Numbered from the stretch's first letter, positions 11,395 through 21,218 are shown. The stretch: 64,000 nt of DNA from Roseisolibacter agri (GCF_030159095.1 NZ_BRXS01000003.1:310001-374000); one strand, 5' to 3'. Translations and numbers: made by a program. Notes: generated by a model not told the origin, from the sequence alone.

Positions 11395-13683
11395 CTACGC
11401 GTGCGCCGCGTGGTTCCGTCGCTCGCCGCGCGGGAGCGTGAGCGTGAACGTGCTCCCCTCGCCCGGCACGCTCTCCACCGTCAGGTCGCCGCCCATGCCG
11501 CGCGCCAGCTCGCGGCTGATCGCGAGGCCCAGCCCCGTCCCGCCCTGCTCGCGCGTCAGCGTCGCGTCCACCTGCACGAACGGATCGAAGACGCTCTCCA
11601 GGCGGTCGGCGGGGATGCCGCGCCCCGTGTCGCGCACGCGGATGGCGACGCGCCGGCCCTCGTCCAGCGACGACGCTTCGAGCGCGATGCGGCCGCCGGG
11701 CGGCGTGAACTTCACCGCGTTCGACACGAGGTTGAGCAGGATCTGCGAGACGCGCTCGGCGTCGGCCTGCGCGTGCAGCGGCTGCACGAGCGGCGTGATC
11801 GCGAACGCCTGCGCCTTGGCCGCGACCTGCGGCGCCACCAGCGGCTCGACGTCGGCCAGCAGCTGCGCGACGTCCAGCGGCTGCAGGTCGAACGAGACGC
11901 GCCGCGCCTCCAGCTTCGCGAAGCTCAGGACGTCGTTGATGCGGCTGAGCAGCGCGAGCTGGCTGCGGCGAATGCGCGCCAGCGCGTCGCCCTGCGCGGG
12001 CGTGACCGGGCCGTGCACCTCGAGCGCCATCAGCTCCGCGTAGCCCAGCGCGGCGTTGATGGGCGTGCGCAGCTCGTGCGACATGGTCGCGAGGAAGTCG
12101 CTCTTCGCGCGGTTCGCGGCGTCCGCCTCGGCGCGCGCGACGCGCTCCGCCTCCAGCAGGCGCGCGCGCTCCAGCGCCTGCGCGCCCTGCGCGGCGATCG
12201 CCTCCAGCAGCGCGCGCTCCTCGTCGGTCACGGCGTGCGGCGCGCTCCACGACAGGCTGACGTAGCCCTGCGCCCGGCCGCCGATCGCCAGCGGCAGCAC
12301 CGCGGTAGCCTGCAGCCCCGCGGCGGCCGCGGACGCGGCGGCGGCCGGAAAGCGGGCCGCCAGCTCCTGCGGCGTCGCGACGAACACCGGCACGCGGCTG
12401 CGCAGCGCCTCCAGCCCCGGCGAGCCGCTGGCCGCCAGCGAGTAGCGCTCCCACAGCCCGCGCCCCGCCCAGCCGATGCTGGCGACGGTCGTCATCGTGT
12501 CGCCGTCGGGGCCCAGGAGACTGACCGATCCCGTGGCCGCGCCGACGGCCGCCGTGCCCTCGCGCAGCACGACCTCCGCGACCTCCTGCGGCGTGGGCAC
12601 GCGCGCGAGCTCCGCGGTCAGGCGCTGCAGCCGCTGCGTGTGCGCGAGCGCGCGCTCGGCGCGCGCGCGCGCGGCCCGCTCGGCCTCCACGAGCCGGCTG
12701 CGCGCCACCGCCAGCGCGCACTGGTCGGCGAAGCCCATGAGGAACTCGCGCCGCTCGTCGTCCACCTCGGGCGCGGCCGGATACCCCAGCGCCAGCGTCC
12801 CCAGGACGCGCCCGTCGACGCGCAGCGGCAGCGCGACCCACGCGCTCGCGCCCGTGGCCGCGGCCAGCGCGCGCGCCTCGTCGGCGGCGGGCGCGGCGTC
12901 GCGCGCGTCGCCCCACACGGGCACGCCCTCGCGCACCGCGCGCGCGACCGCCAGCGACGACGCGATCGGCAGCCGCCACCCGGCCGCGAGGTGCGCCGCA
13001 CCGCCGACGCCGTTCACGGCCTCCAGCAGATCGGGATCGTCCGCGGTGCGGAGCAGCAGCAGCGCGACCGTCGCCGACGCGGCGGCCACCGCGCGCGGCA
13101 GCACCGCGCGCGCGACCTCCGACACGGTCAGCATGCGCGCCAGCGCGGCGCCGAGCTCGCGCAGCCGGTCGAGCCGACGCGCGCGGGCGGCGCCTGCCGC
13201 CTCCGCCGCGCGGCGCGCGGTCACGTCGGTCACGCCGCCCACCGCGCGCACCGGGCGGCCCTCGGTGTCGCGCACGACGTGCATGCGGTCCGCCACCCAC
13301 AGCCAGCGCCCGTCGCGGTGGCGCACGCGGTACTCGAACTCGTACGACGTGCGCGTCGGGTCGTGCAGCAGGTCCACGTGCCCGTCGGCGCCCACGCGCG
13401 CCGCGTCGTCGGGGTGCACGCGGCCGTGCCACCAGTCGATCGTCGGGTCGGCCTCGGACGGCGCGACGCCGATCGTCTCCAGCAGGCCGCCGGTCCACTC
13501 CACGCGGCCCGTGCGCGCGTCCCAGTCGTAGACGAAGCCGCCGATGGCGCGCGTCGCCAGCCGGAAGCGCTCCTCGCTGCGCGCGAGCGCGACCTCGACG
13601 TCGGGCGCCATCGGAGGCGCGGACGGCGCGGGCACGGAGTCGTGCGGCGCGGGAAATTCCGACGGGTAGCGCTCGGCCGGCAT
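11395..13683 (-). CDS. PAS-GAF-GAF sensor histidine kinase
   Basis: A 762-residue soluble sensor kinase with no membrane segment. A PAS fold spans about residues 36-165 ([36 protein letters not shown]). Two GAF-like domains follow at about 185-335 and 345-505; the second contains [19 protein letters not shown]. The phosphotransfer helix reads [20 protein letters not shown]. The ATPase domain has [21 protein letters not shown] and [13 protein letters not shown]. No receiver domain is fused and no regulator is adjacent. It is divergent from the oxidase operon with 159 bp between starts, so it could share a control region with it, but a functional link is speculation. Confidence 0.9.
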   Translation of the reverse strand: MPAERYPSEFPAPHDSVPAPSAPPMAPDVEVALARSEERFRLATRAIGGFVYDWDARTGRVEWTGGLLETIGVAPSEADPTIDWWHGRVHPDDAARVGADGHVDLLHDPTRTSYEFEYRVRHRDGRWLWVADRMHVVRDTEGRPVRAVGGVTDVTARRAAEAAGAARARRLDRLRELGAALARMLTVSEVARAVLPRAVAAASATVALLLLRTADDPDLLEAVNGVGGAAHLAAGWRLPIASSLAVARAVREGVPVWGDARDAAPAADEARALAAATGASAWVALPLRVDGRVLGTLALGYPAAPEVDDERREFLMGFADQCALAVARSRLVEAERAARARAERALAHTQRLQRLTAELARVPTPQEVAEVVLREGTAAVGAATGSVSLLGPDGDTMTTVASIGWAGRGLWERYSLAASGSPGLEALRSRVPVFVATPQELAARFPAAAASAAAAGLQATAVLPLAIGGRAQGYVSLSWSAPHAVTDEERALLEAIAAQGAQALERARLLEAERVARAEADAANRAKSDFLATMSHELRTPINAALGYAELMALEVHGPVTPAQGDALARIRRSQLALLSRINDVLSFAKLEARRVSFDLQPLDVAQLLADVEPLVAPQVAAKAQAFAITPLVQPLHAQADAERVSQILLNLVSNAVKFTPPGGRIALEASSLDEGRRVAIRVRDTGRGIPADRLESVFDPFVQVDATLTREQGGTGLGLAISRELARGMGGDLTVESVPGEGSTFTLTLPRGERRNHAAHA

Positions 13684-13842
13684 CGCGGCTCCCGATGAGG
13701 CGTGGAGGCCGAACGTAAAACCCGTCGTCGCTGCGCGACAGACTGGACGCTTTCAGCGCGTCGCGTCCGCACCGACTGCGGGCGATGCGCTGCACCAGTC
13801 GATGCGCGCGCCGGCCATCGGTCCGCGTCAGGGGCCCGCTTC

Positions 13843-14967
13843 ATGCCCCGCGGCCTGACCGACATGCCCGTCGCTCCCCTCCTCGGTCTCCTCGCGCAGC
13901 CGCGCGCGGTGGGCGAGCAGTCCGCCCTGCGCGTGGGCGGGCCGCACGCCGCGCGCATCGGCGAGCTGTGGAACCTGATGCTCTGGCTCGGGCTGGCGGC
14001 GACGGTGCTGACGTTCGCGCTGCTGGCGTGGGCGCTGCTCCGGCGGCGACGGCCCGACGAGCTGCCGCCCGAGGCCGACCGCCCCGCCGACCCGCGCGGC
14101 GAGCGCACGAACGACGAGAGCGGCGGCCGCGGACGCGCGGGGCGCGGCCGGCCGGCGAGCGAGCGGCGCGGCGCGCGCTGGGTGGTCGCGGGCGGCATCG
14201 TCTTCCCCACCGTCGTGCTGCTCGTCGTGCTGGTGGCGACGCTGCGCGTGCTCGGCGCCGTCGTCGCGCCCGCGAACGCGCTCGCCGCACCCGATGCCGC
14301 GCCGCGCGCCGACGAGCTGGCGATCGAGGTCGTCGGCCGGCAGTACTGGTGGGAGGTGCGCTACTTGGACGCCGAGCCCGCGCGGATCTTCGAGACCGCC
14401 AACGAGCTGCGCATCCCCGTCGGACGACGCGTGCTGCTGCGCCTGCGCAGCGGGGACGTCATCCACAGCTTCTGGGTGCCGGGGCTGCAGGGGAAGATGG
14501 ACCTCGTGCCCGGCCGCGTGAACGTGCTGTCGCTGCAGGCCGACCGCCCGGGCGTGTGGCGCGGGCAGTGCGCGGAGTTCTGCGGCGTGCAGCACGGGAA
14601 GATGGCGCTGACCGTGGTGGCCGAGCCGCCACAGCGCTTTGCCGCGTGGCAGGCGGCGCAGCGCGCGGAGCCCGCCGCGCCCGCCGATTCCGCGCGCCTC
14701 GCCGACCGCGCGGCGTTCCTCGGCTCCGGCTGCACGCTCTGCCACACCGTGCGCGGCACGCTCGCCCGCGGTCGGCTGGGGCCCGACCTCACGCACGTGG
14801 GCAGCCGGCTCACGCTGGCCGCCGGCACGCTCCCCAACTCGCCGGGCAACCTGCACGGGTGGATCGCCGATCCGCAGGCGCACAAGCCCGGCAGCCTGAT
14901 GCCCCCGGTGCCGATGACGACGGCCGAGCTGCACGCGATCGCCCGCTACCTCATCACGCTGCGCTGA
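13843..14967 (+). CDS. coxB: Cytochrome c oxidase subunit II with fused cytochrome c (caa3 type)
   Basis: A 374-residue subunit II of a caa3-type terminal oxidase. Two membrane helices lie at about residues 43-66 and 113-140, with an unusual Arg/Gly-rich loop of about 45 residues between them. The CuA domain carries HSFWVPGLQGKMDLVPG and the ligand motif CAEFCGVQHGKM. A C-terminal cytochrome c domain has the haem site CTLCH, with a distal Met likely in SLMPPVPMT. It takes electrons from a soluble or membrane cytochrome and passes them to subunit I. The ATG at 13843 follows CAGGGG; a second ATG at 13864 is possible. It is the first gene of the oxidase operon, eight bases before coxA. Confidence 0.95.
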   Translation: MPRGLTDMPVAPLLGLLAQPRAVGEQSALRVGGPHAARIGELWNLMLWLGLAATVLTFALLAWALLRRRRPDELPPEADRPADPRGERTNDESGGRGRAGRGRPASERRGARWVVAGGIVFPTVVLLVVLVATLRVLGAVVAPANALAAPDAAPRADELAIEVVGRQYWWEVRYLDAEPARIFETANELRIPVGRRVLLRLRSGDVIHSFWVPGLQGKMDLVPGRVNVLSLQADRPGVWRGQCAEFCGVQHGKMALTVVAEPPQRFAAWQAAQRAEPAAPADSARLADRAAFLGSGCTLCHTVRGTLARGRLGPDLTHVGSRLTLAAGTLPNSPGNLHGWIADPQAHKPGSLMPPVPMTTAELHAIARYLITLR

Positions 14968-14975
14968 CGCCATCG

Positions 14976-17657
14976 ATGGCCACGCTCGCCCCACCCGAGG
15001 AGCGCTCGCCCGAGGAGCGGCCGCCCGCGCCCCTGCCCGGCGAGAGCGCGGCCCAGCAGCGCGCGCGCGAGTTCGAGGCGACGTGGGACGCGCCGAAGGG
15101 CCTCCTCGGCATCTTCACGGTGATCGACAACATCCCGATCGCCAACCGCTACATGGTGACGAGCTTCGCGTTCTTCATCGTGGGCGGGCTGCTGGCGCTG
15201 CTGATGCGCGTGCAGCTCGCGCGGCCGGAGAACGGGTTCGTCGATCCGCACACGTACAACCAGCTGTTCACGATGCACGGCACGACGATGATCTTCCTCT
15301 TCGTCGTCCCGTTCATCGAGGCGTTCGCGAACTACCTGATCCCGCTGCTCAACGGCACGCGCGACCTGCCCTTCCCGCGGCTCACCGCGCTCTCGTACTG
15401 GACCTACCTGTTCGGCGGGATCTTCATCTACAGCTCCTTCCTGTTCGGCCTCGCCCCGGACGGCGGCTGGTTCGCGTACGTGCCGCTGAACCTGAAGCAG
15501 TTCTCGCCGGGGCTGAACATGGACTTCTGGGACATCGGCCTCAGCGTGGCCGAGGTCGCGGCGATCGGCGCGGCGGCGGAGATGATCGTCGGCATCCTGC
15601 GCATGCGCGCGCCGGGCATGTCGCTCAACCGCCTGCCGCTGTTCTGCTGGGCGATGCTGGTGACGAGCGCGATGATCATCTTCGCGTTCACGCCGCTCAT
15701 CGTCGGCACGGCGATGCTGGAGCTGGACCGCAAGGAGCTGACGCGCTTCTTCGACGCGCGCTACGGCGGCGACCCGCTGCTCTGGCAGCACGTCTTCTGG
15801 GTGTTCGGCCACCCGGACGTCTACATCATGTTCGTGCCGCTGGTGGGCGTCGTGTCGCACGTCGTGCAGGCGTTCGCGCGCCGCCCGGTGATGAGCTACT
15901 CGCTGATGGTGCTCGCCATCGTCGCGACGGGCTTCCTCAGCTTCGGGCTGTGGGTGCACCACATGTACACGACCGGGCTCTCGCCGATGGGGATGGGCTT
16001 CTTCGCGGCGGCCAGCATGGCGGTCGCGATCCCGAGCGCGGTCAACGTCTTCGGCTGGATCGCCACGCTGTGGGCGGGGAAGCCGGTGTGGCGCACGCCG
16101 CTGCTGTTCGCCATCGGCGGCCTCGTGGTGTTCGTGATCGGCGGCGTCACCGGCGTGATGGTCGCCGCCACGCCGTTCGACTGGCAGGCGCACGACACCT
16201 ACTTCGTCGTCGCGCACCTGCACTACGTGCTGTTCGGCGGCACCATCTTCCCGATCTTCGCGGGCCTCTACTACTGGATCCCCAAGTTCTCGGGAAAGCG
16301 GCTCGGCGAGCGACTGGGGCGGTGGCACTTCGGGCTGATGTTCGTCGGCTTCAACGTCACCTTCCTGCCGATGCACTGGACGGGGCTGCAGGGGATGCCG
16401 CGCCGCGTCTACACGTATCCCGCGGGGCTCGGGCTCGAGGGGCTCAACCTCCTGTCGACGGTCGGCGGCGTGGTGCTCACCGCCAGCATCGCGCTCTTCC
16501 TGGTGAACCTCGCGCAGTCGCTGCGGCACGGCGAGGAGGCGGGCGACGATCCGTGGGGCGGCGACTCGCTCGAGTGGTCGGAGTCCTCGCCGCCCGAGAA
16601 CGCGCAGTTCGCGCGCATCCCCGTCGTGCGCAGCCGCCACCCGATGTGGGACCAGGCGACGCTGCTCCCGGTGCCCGACGACGACCCCGACACGACGCGC
16701 GCGGCACGGCTGCTCGACCACGCGCCCTCGCGCTGGCGCGGCTCGCTCGTGGTGGACGTCCTCGACGGCCGGCCGATCGGCCTCGCGCACCTGCCGCGCA
16801 AGAGCGGCTGGCCGTTCGTGATGTCGGTCGGCTTCACGCTCGTCTTCGCGGCCGCGCTGCTGGACCGCGCGCCGGTCTTCTTCGCGGGCGCGGCGGTGAC
16901 GCTGGCGGCGATCGTCGGCTGGTTCTGGCCGCTCGACACGGAGCGCACCGCGATCGACGAGGCCTACGTGGACGAAGCGCTCGCGGACGCGACGCGCGTG
17001 GACGAGCAGGCGCACGCACACGGCGACCCGACCGACGCGCGCCCGGCCGCGCACGCGCCGCAGGACTACCGCCCGGGCGCGCACGGCCTCGCGCTGGTCG
17101 TCGGCGACCGCGCCGCGAACGGCTACTGGGGCACGGGCGTGCTGGTCGTGATCCTCCTCGTCGCCCTCGCGACGCTGCTGGCGTCGTACTTCTACCTCGG
17201 CGACGGCCCGACGCCGCTGCCCGACGGCCGCCACGCGCCGCCGCTCGCGCCCGCGCTGTGGGCCACGGGCGCGGCGGTGCTCGCGGCGATCCTCACGCGC
17301 GTGCTCACCGCCGCCTGCGACCGCCGCCGCGACGGCGTGCGCCGCCTCGTGCTCGTCGCGCTGCTCGCGCTCTGGGCGGCGTTCGCGTGGCTGGTGGTGC
17401 GCGCCTACCGCGCGGGCGAGTTCGCGCCCGCGGCCGACGCCTACGACTCGAGCGTGCTCGCGCTGCTGGGCTACGCGGCGCTGCTGGGCATCGCGGTCGC
17501 CGGGATGATCGTCGCGGCGCTGGCGTGGGCGTGGCGCGCGCCGCGCGATCCGCGCGGCCGCGGCGTCGCGCTCAACACGTCGCTCGTGAGCTACGCGACG
17601 TGCGCCGTCTGGCTGCTGGTGCTGGGCGCGGTCCACCTCTGGCCGCGCGTCGCATGA
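14976..17657 (+). CDS. coxA: Cytochrome c oxidase subunit I fused to a degenerate subunit III-like region
   Basis: An 893-residue haem-copper oxidase subunit. Residues about 40-560 are subunit I. Haem ligand H101 is in TMHGTTM, the CuB ligands are H279 and the H328-H329 pair, cross-linked tyrosine is Y283, and the haem ligands are H414 and H416 in VVAHLHYV. Two proton-channel residues are changed: GHPDVY has Asp281 where canonical A-type oxidases have Glu, and SAVNVF has Asn357 where the K-channel Lys is expected. The C-terminal 300 residues hold further membrane helices including LLASYFYLG, typical of subunit III, so this is a CoxI-CoxIII fusion. It is the catalytic core of the operon that reduces O2 to water. 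Confidence 0.94.
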   Translation: MATLAPPEERSPEERPPAPLPGESAAQQRAREFEATWDAPKGLLGIFTVIDNIPIANRYMVTSFAFFIVGGLLALLMRVQLARPENGFVDPHTYNQLFTMHGTTMIFLFVVPFIEAFANYLIPLLNGTRDLPFPRLTALSYWTYLFGGIFIYSSFLFGLAPDGGWFAYVPLNLKQFSPGLNMDFWDIGLSVAEVAAIGAAAEMIVGILRMRAPGMSLNRLPLFCWAMLVTSAMIIFAFTPLIVGTAMLELDRKELTRFFDARYGGDPLLWQHVFWVFGHPDVYIMFVPLVGVVSHVVQAFARRPVMSYSLMVLAIVATGFLSFGLWVHHMYTTGLSPMGMGFFAAASMAVAIPSAVNVFGWIATLWAGKPVWRTPLLFAIGGLVVFVIGGVTGVMVAATPFDWQAHDTYFVVAHLHYVLFGGTIFPIFAGLYYWIPKFSGKRLGERLGRWHFGLMFVGFNVTFLPMHWTGLQGMPRRVYTYPAGLGLEGLNLLSTVGGVVLTASIALFLVNLAQSLRHGEEAGDDPWGGDSLEWSESSPPENAQFARIPVVRSRHPMWDQATLLPVPDDDPDTTRAARLLDHAPSRWRGSLVVDVLDGRPIGLAHLPRKSGWPFVMSVGFTLVFAAALLDRAPVFFAGAAVTLAAIVGWFWPLDTERTAIDEAYVDEALADATRVDEQAHAHGDPTDARPAAHAPQDYRPGAHGLALVVGDRAANGYWGTGVLVVILLVALATLLASYFYLGDGPTPLPDGRHAPPLAPALWATGAAVLAAILTRVLTAACDRRRDGVRRLVLVALLALWAAFAWLVVRAYRAGEFAPAADAYDSSVLALLGYAALLGIAVAGMIVAALAWAWRAPRDPRGRGVALNTSLVSYATCAVWLLVLGAVHLWPRVA

Positions 17658-17664
17658 GGCCTTC

Positions 17665-18069
17665 GTGAGAGACGACGCGGGCACGCCCTCGCGCACCGCG
17701 CTCCTCGTCGCGCTGCTCGGCGCGCCGGCCGCGTGGACGGTGCACCTGCTGGTGGCGTACACGCTGGTCGCGCTCGACTGCTCCACGCGCTGGGGCGGCG
17801 GACGCGGCGCGATCGCCGCGCTCACGCTCGTCGCGCTGCTGGGCGCCGGCGCGTCGGGGCTGCTGGCGCGCCGCCTGTGGGTGCGCGCGCGCGCCGCCGA
17901 CCGCCCCACCGACGACGCGTGGGACGCGCGCATGGGCGACCGCACGTCGCGCGTCGCGTTCCTGATGCTCGTCGGGCTCGTGCTGGCGGTGCTGTTCGCG
18001 GTCGCCATCGCCTACCAGGCCGCGCCGGTGCTCCTGGTGCCGGTGTGCTCGGCCGGGAGGAGCGCATGA
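17665..18069 (+). CDS. Small membrane protein of the oxidase operon
   Basis: A 134-residue protein with a GTG start, eight bases after coxA. It has about three hydrophobic segments (ALLVALLGAPAAWTVHLLVA, AALTLVALLGAGASGLLA, VAFLMLVGLVLAVLFAVAIA) separated by charged loops. It resembles no family I can name. Its position between oxidase subunits and a cytochrome, and its ATGA overlap with the next gene, point to a role in the assembly or stability of the oxidase. The final residues LLVPVCSAGRSA place a Cys near the C-terminus. A divergent subunit IV is an alternative, but nothing in the sequence proves it. Confidence 0.75.
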   Translation: MRDDAGTPSRTALLVALLGAPAAWTVHLLVAYTLVALDCSTRWGGGRGAIAALTLVALLGAGASGLLARRLWVRARAADRPTDDAWDARMGDRTSRVAFLMLVGLVLAVLFAVAIAYQAAPVLLVPVCSAGRSA

Positions 18070-18500
18070 GGGTGCGTGCGTGTCTCGCGGCCGCGCTGCT
18101 CGCGCCGGTGGTCGCGCTGGCCGGCTGCCGCGAGGGCGGCGTCACGCCGCGCCCCGCCGTCAGCGGCGGCGACGCCGAGCGTGGGCGCCGGATGGTGGCG
18201 GCGTACGGGTGCGGTGGGTGCCACGCCGTGCCCGACGTGCCCGGTGCCGTGGGGCGCGTGGGCCCGTCGCTGCACGCGCTCGCGGCGCGGTCCTACCTCG
18301 CCGGCACGATCCGCAACGACCCCGAGACGCTCGTGCGCTGGATCCAGGATCCGCAGGCGCTGCGGCCGGGCACCGCGATGCCCGACCTGAACGTCGGCCC
18401 GCGCGACGCGCGCGACATCGCGGCCTTCCTCTACACCGACCACGCGGGCGGCCTCGGCCCTCCGCACCTGCTGCCGAAGCGATGGCTCGGCGCACACTGA
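18066..18500 (+). CDS. Cytochrome c lipoprotein
   Basis: A 144-residue monohaem cytochrome c. The N-terminus is a lipoprotein signal peptide ending in the lipobox LAGC, so the protein should be anchored to a membrane and face the periplasm. The haem attachment site is CGGCH within YGCGGCHAVP, and the distal ligand is likely Met in GTAMPDLNVGP. It starts inside the stop of the preceding gene (ATGA overlap). In the operon it is the natural electron donor between a dehydrogenase or bc1-like complex and the CuA site of the caa3 oxidase. Nothing in the sequence separates these two donors. Confidence 0.9.
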   Translation: MRVRACLAAALLAPVVALAGCREGGVTPRPAVSGGDAERGRRMVAAYGCGGCHAVPDVPGAVGRVGPSLHALAARSYLAGTIRNDPETLVRWIQDPQALRPGTAMPDLNVGPRDARDIAAFLYTDHAGGLGPPHLLPKRWLGAH

Positions 18501-18511
18501 GAGTGAGTGGT

Positions 18512-20371
18512 ATGCCTCCTTCCCGCCGCATGCCCAACTGCGCGCTCGTGCTGCTGCTCGCGGCGTGCGACCGCTCCGACGCCACCGTGGAGTCCGCGGG
18601 CGCACGGCCGACCGCGGCAGCGAACGACTCCGCGCCAGCCGCGTCGCCCGCCGCGCCCGATGCCGGCGAGGACGGACAGTGGACGATGCCCGCGCGCGAC
18701 CACGCGTCCACGCGCTACAGCCGGCTGACCGAGATCACCACCGCGAACGTGAAGGACCTGCAGCTCGCGTGGACCTTCTCGACCGGCGTGCTGCGCGGGC
18801 ACGAGGCGGCGCCGCTCGTCGTCGGCAGCACGATGTACGTCGTCACGCCGTACCCCAACCACCTGTACGCGATCGACCTCGCGCAGCCGGGCGGCGCGCT
18901 GAAGTGGCGCTACGACCCGAAGCCCGCGCGCGCCGCGCAGGGCGTGGCGTGCTGCGACGTCGTCAACCGCGGCGCCGCGTATGCGGATGGGAAGATCTTC
19001 TTCAACACGCTCGACGTGCAGACCGTCGCGGTGGACGCGGCGACCGGCAAGGAAGTGTGGAAGGTGCAGCTCGGCGACATCAACCGCGGCGAGAGCATCA
19101 CCATGGCGCCGCTGGTGGTGAAGGGCAAGGTGCTGGTGGGCAACAGCGGCGGCGAGTTCGGCGTGCGCGGCTGGCTCACCGCGCTCGACGCGAGCACGGG
19201 CGCGATCGCGTGGCGCGCGTACGGCACGGGCCCCGACAGCGACGTGCGCATCGGCGCCGACTTCCAGCCGTTCTACGCCGCCGACCGCGAGAAGGACCTC
19301 GGCGTGAAGACGTGGAGCGGCGACCAGTGGAAGGTCGGCGGCGCGACCGCGTGGGGGTGGATCTCGTACGATCCGCGGCTCGACCTGATCTACTACGGCA
19401 CGTCGAACCCCGGCGTGTGGAACCCCGCGCAGCGGCCCGGCGACAACAAGTGGGCGTCGTCGATCTTCGCGCGCGATCCTGACACGGGCATGGCGCGCTG
19501 GGCCTACCAGTGGACGCCGCACGACGAGCACGACTTCGACGGCATCAACGAGAACCTGCTGCTCGACCTGCCGATCGGCGGGCGCACGCGCGCGGTGCTC
19601 GTGCGCCCCGAGCGCAACGGCTTCGTCTACGTGCTCGATCGCGCGACGGGCGAGGTGCTCTCCGCCGATCCCTTCGGGCCGGTGACGTGGGCGCGCGGCA
19701 TCGACCTCAAGACGGGGCGCCCGATCCTCAACCCCGAGAAGGCGACGGGCAACCGCCTCGCGCGCGACGTCTGCCCCGCGTCGCCGGGGATGAAGGACTG
19801 GCAGCCGTCGGCGTGGTCGCCGCGCACGCGCCTCCTCTACCTCCCGCACAACAACCTGTGCATGGACTACGAGGGCGTGGAGACCGGCTACATCGCCGGC
19901 ACGCCGTACGTGGGCGCGCAGGTGCGCATGTACGCGGGCCCCGGCGGACATCGCGGCGTGTTCGCGGCGTGGGATCCGGTCGCGCGCCGCAAGGTGTGGG
20001 AGATAAAGGAGAAGTTCCCGGCGTGGAGCGGCACCGTCGTCACCGCGGGCGACGTCGTGTTCTACGGCACGATGGACCGCTGGTTCAAGGCGGTCGACGC
20101 GCGCACGGGCGCGCTGCTCTGGCAGTTCCGCACGGGCTCGGGGATCATCGGGCAGCCCATCACGTACCGCGGGCCCGACGGCAAGCAGTACGTCGCGGTG
20201 CTCGCCGGCGTCGGCGGCTGGGCGGGCGCCGCCGCGCTCGGCCTCCAGCCGGAGGTCGATCCGCACATCGCGCTCGGCTTCGCGGACGCGATGAAGGACC
20301 TGCCGCAGCACACGCCGCAGGGCGGGATGCTGTACGTCTTCGCGCTGCCCGACCGCGGAGGCACGCGATGA
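18512..20371 (+). CDS. PQQ-dependent alcohol dehydrogenase, XoxF-like lanthanide signature
   Basis: A 619-residue quinoprotein. An N-terminal signal peptide with LLLAACD looks like a lipobox. Eight-bladed propeller features follow: repeated W motifs such as GALKWRYDP, KEVWKVQLG and ALLWQFRTG. Adjacent cysteines C147-C148 form the vicinal disulfide next to PQQ. The metal ligand Glu lies in GGEFG and Asn in TSNPG. The active-site loop HDEHDFDGINEN has Asp341 plus Asp343; the second Asp is what marks lanthanide-dependent XoxF-type enzymes as opposed to Ca-dependent MxaF. The enzyme oxidises an alcohol in the periplasm and passes electrons to the cytochrome encoded next (ATGA overlap). The substrate is not evident. 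Confidence 0.88.
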   Translation: MPPSRRMPNCALVLLLAACDRSDATVESAGARPTAAANDSAPAASPAAPDAGEDGQWTMPARDHASTRYSRLTEITTANVKDLQLAWTFSTGVLRGHEAAPLVVGSTMYVVTPYPNHLYAIDLAQPGGALKWRYDPKPARAAQGVACCDVVNRGAAYADGKIFFNTLDVQTVAVDAATGKEVWKVQLGDINRGESITMAPLVVKGKVLVGNSGGEFGVRGWLTALDASTGAIAWRAYGTGPDSDVRIGADFQPFYAADREKDLGVKTWSGDQWKVGGATAWGWISYDPRLDLIYYGTSNPGVWNPAQRPGDNKWASSIFARDPDTGMARWAYQWTPHDEHDFDGINENLLLDLPIGGRTRAVLVRPERNGFVYVLDRATGEVLSADPFGPVTWARGIDLKTGRPILNPEKATGNRLARDVCPASPGMKDWQPSAWSPRTRLLYLPHNNLCMDYEGVETGYIAGTPYVGAQVRMYAGPGGHRGVFAAWDPVARRKVWEIKEKFPAWSGTVVTAGDVVFYGTMDRWFKAVDARTGALLWQFRTGSGIIGQPITYRGPDGKQYVAVLAGVGGWAGAAALGLQPEVDPHIALGFADAMKDLPQHTPQGGMLYVFALPDRGGTR

Positions 20372-20847
20372 CGCGCGTCCGGTTGTTCGTGCTCGCGACG
20401 GCGCTCGCGACGGCGCTCGCGGCGTGCGGCGAGCCGGCGGCGGAGCGCACGCTGCCGGGCGGCGCGCCGGTGCGCGACACCGCCGCGCTGCGCACCAGCG
20501 CGCTCTCGGCCGGCGGCGCGCGCGCGGACGTCGCGATGCGCAACCCGTACGCGGACGACGCGCTCGCGGTCGCCGAGGGGCGCACGCTGTACAACGCGAT
20601 GAACTGCAGCGGGTGCCACGGCGGCGCGGGCGGCGGCGGCATCGGCCCACCGCTCGCGGACGCGGACTGGATCTACGGCGGCCAGTCGGAGAACATCGTC
20701 GAGGCGATCCTCAAGGGCCGCCCGAACGGCATGCCCGCGTTCGGCCAGCGGCTGCCGGCGGCCGAGGCGTGGAAGATCGCGGCGTACGTGGCGACGCTGC
20801 ACGATCCCAAGGCGGACGCCAGTCGCGTGGGCATGCCGGGCCGCTAG
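20368..20847 (+). CDS. Cytochrome c lipoprotein, electron acceptor of the PQQ dehydrogenase
   Basis: A 159-residue cytochrome c that overlaps the dehydrogenase stop by four bases. The signal peptide ends ALAACGE, a lipobox. The haem site is CSGCH in MNCSGCHGGAGGGG and the distal Met is likely in GMPAFGQRL. The dehydrogenase-cytochrome order matches xoxF-xoxG pairs, where a dedicated cytochrome c takes electrons from PQQ. From here electrons could go to the caa3 oxidase whose genes lie just upstream, giving a complete periplasmic alcohol oxidation chain. That chain is inference from gene order. Confidence 0.9.
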   Translation: MTRVRLFVLATALATALAACGEPAAERTLPGGAPVRDTAALRTSALSAGGARADVAMRNPYADDALAVAEGRTLYNAMNCSGCHGGAGGGGIGPPLADADWIYGGQSENIVEAILKGRPNGMPAFGQRLPAAEAWKIAAYVATLHDPKADASRVGMPGR

Positions 20848-21014
20848 CCGCTGCTGCGGTCGAGCTTGCGTCGCGTGCCCGGACGCGCGATGGTGGCGGC
20901 CGCCGCGCTGGGGTATGCGCCGAGTCGCGTGTTTCCTCCCAGCACGGTGGCCGCGCCGCGGCGGCCACCGACGTTCCAGGGCCGCGCGCCCCGCGTGCCG
21001 ACCGGGAGATCGCC

Positions 21015-21218
21015 GTGACCGACCAGCTCGAGTCCGTCGAGGCGCTCGCGCGCACCGTGGCGCGCCGCCTCGCGCCCGCCTGCCGCTCGCTGAACGACAG
21101 CGAGTTCCGCGACGTCGTGGCGCGCGTCGTCAGCCTGGTGGTCGCCTTTCGCGACGACCGGCCGGCGACGGCGCCCGCCGCATCGCTGCCGGGCGACCTG
21201 CGCGGCGACGCCTCGTAG
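21015..21218 (+). CDS. Small hypothetical protein, 67 aa
   Basis: A short open frame with GTG start reading VTDQLESVEALARTVARR, then LNDSEFRDVVARVVSLVVAF and a Pro/Ala-rich tail. It appears to hold two amphipathic helices and no membrane segment. The upstream GGGAGATC is a plausible ribosome site six bases before the start. Base use at third positions matches the neighbours. No family is recognised. It lies between the dehydrogenase operon and the propeller gene; whether it belongs to either is unknown. The frame is short enough that chance cannot be excluded. Confidence 0.5.
   Translation: MTDQLESVEALARTVARRLAPACRSLNDSEFRDVVARVVSLVVAFRDDRPATAPAASLPGDLRGDAS

Noticed and set aside
14946-18008. 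A 1,000-codon minus-strand frame opposite the oxidase genes
   Set aside because: It is a G+C-driven shadow of coxB/coxA, rich in Arg/His/Gln and with no domain; the same is true of most long opposite frames in the window.
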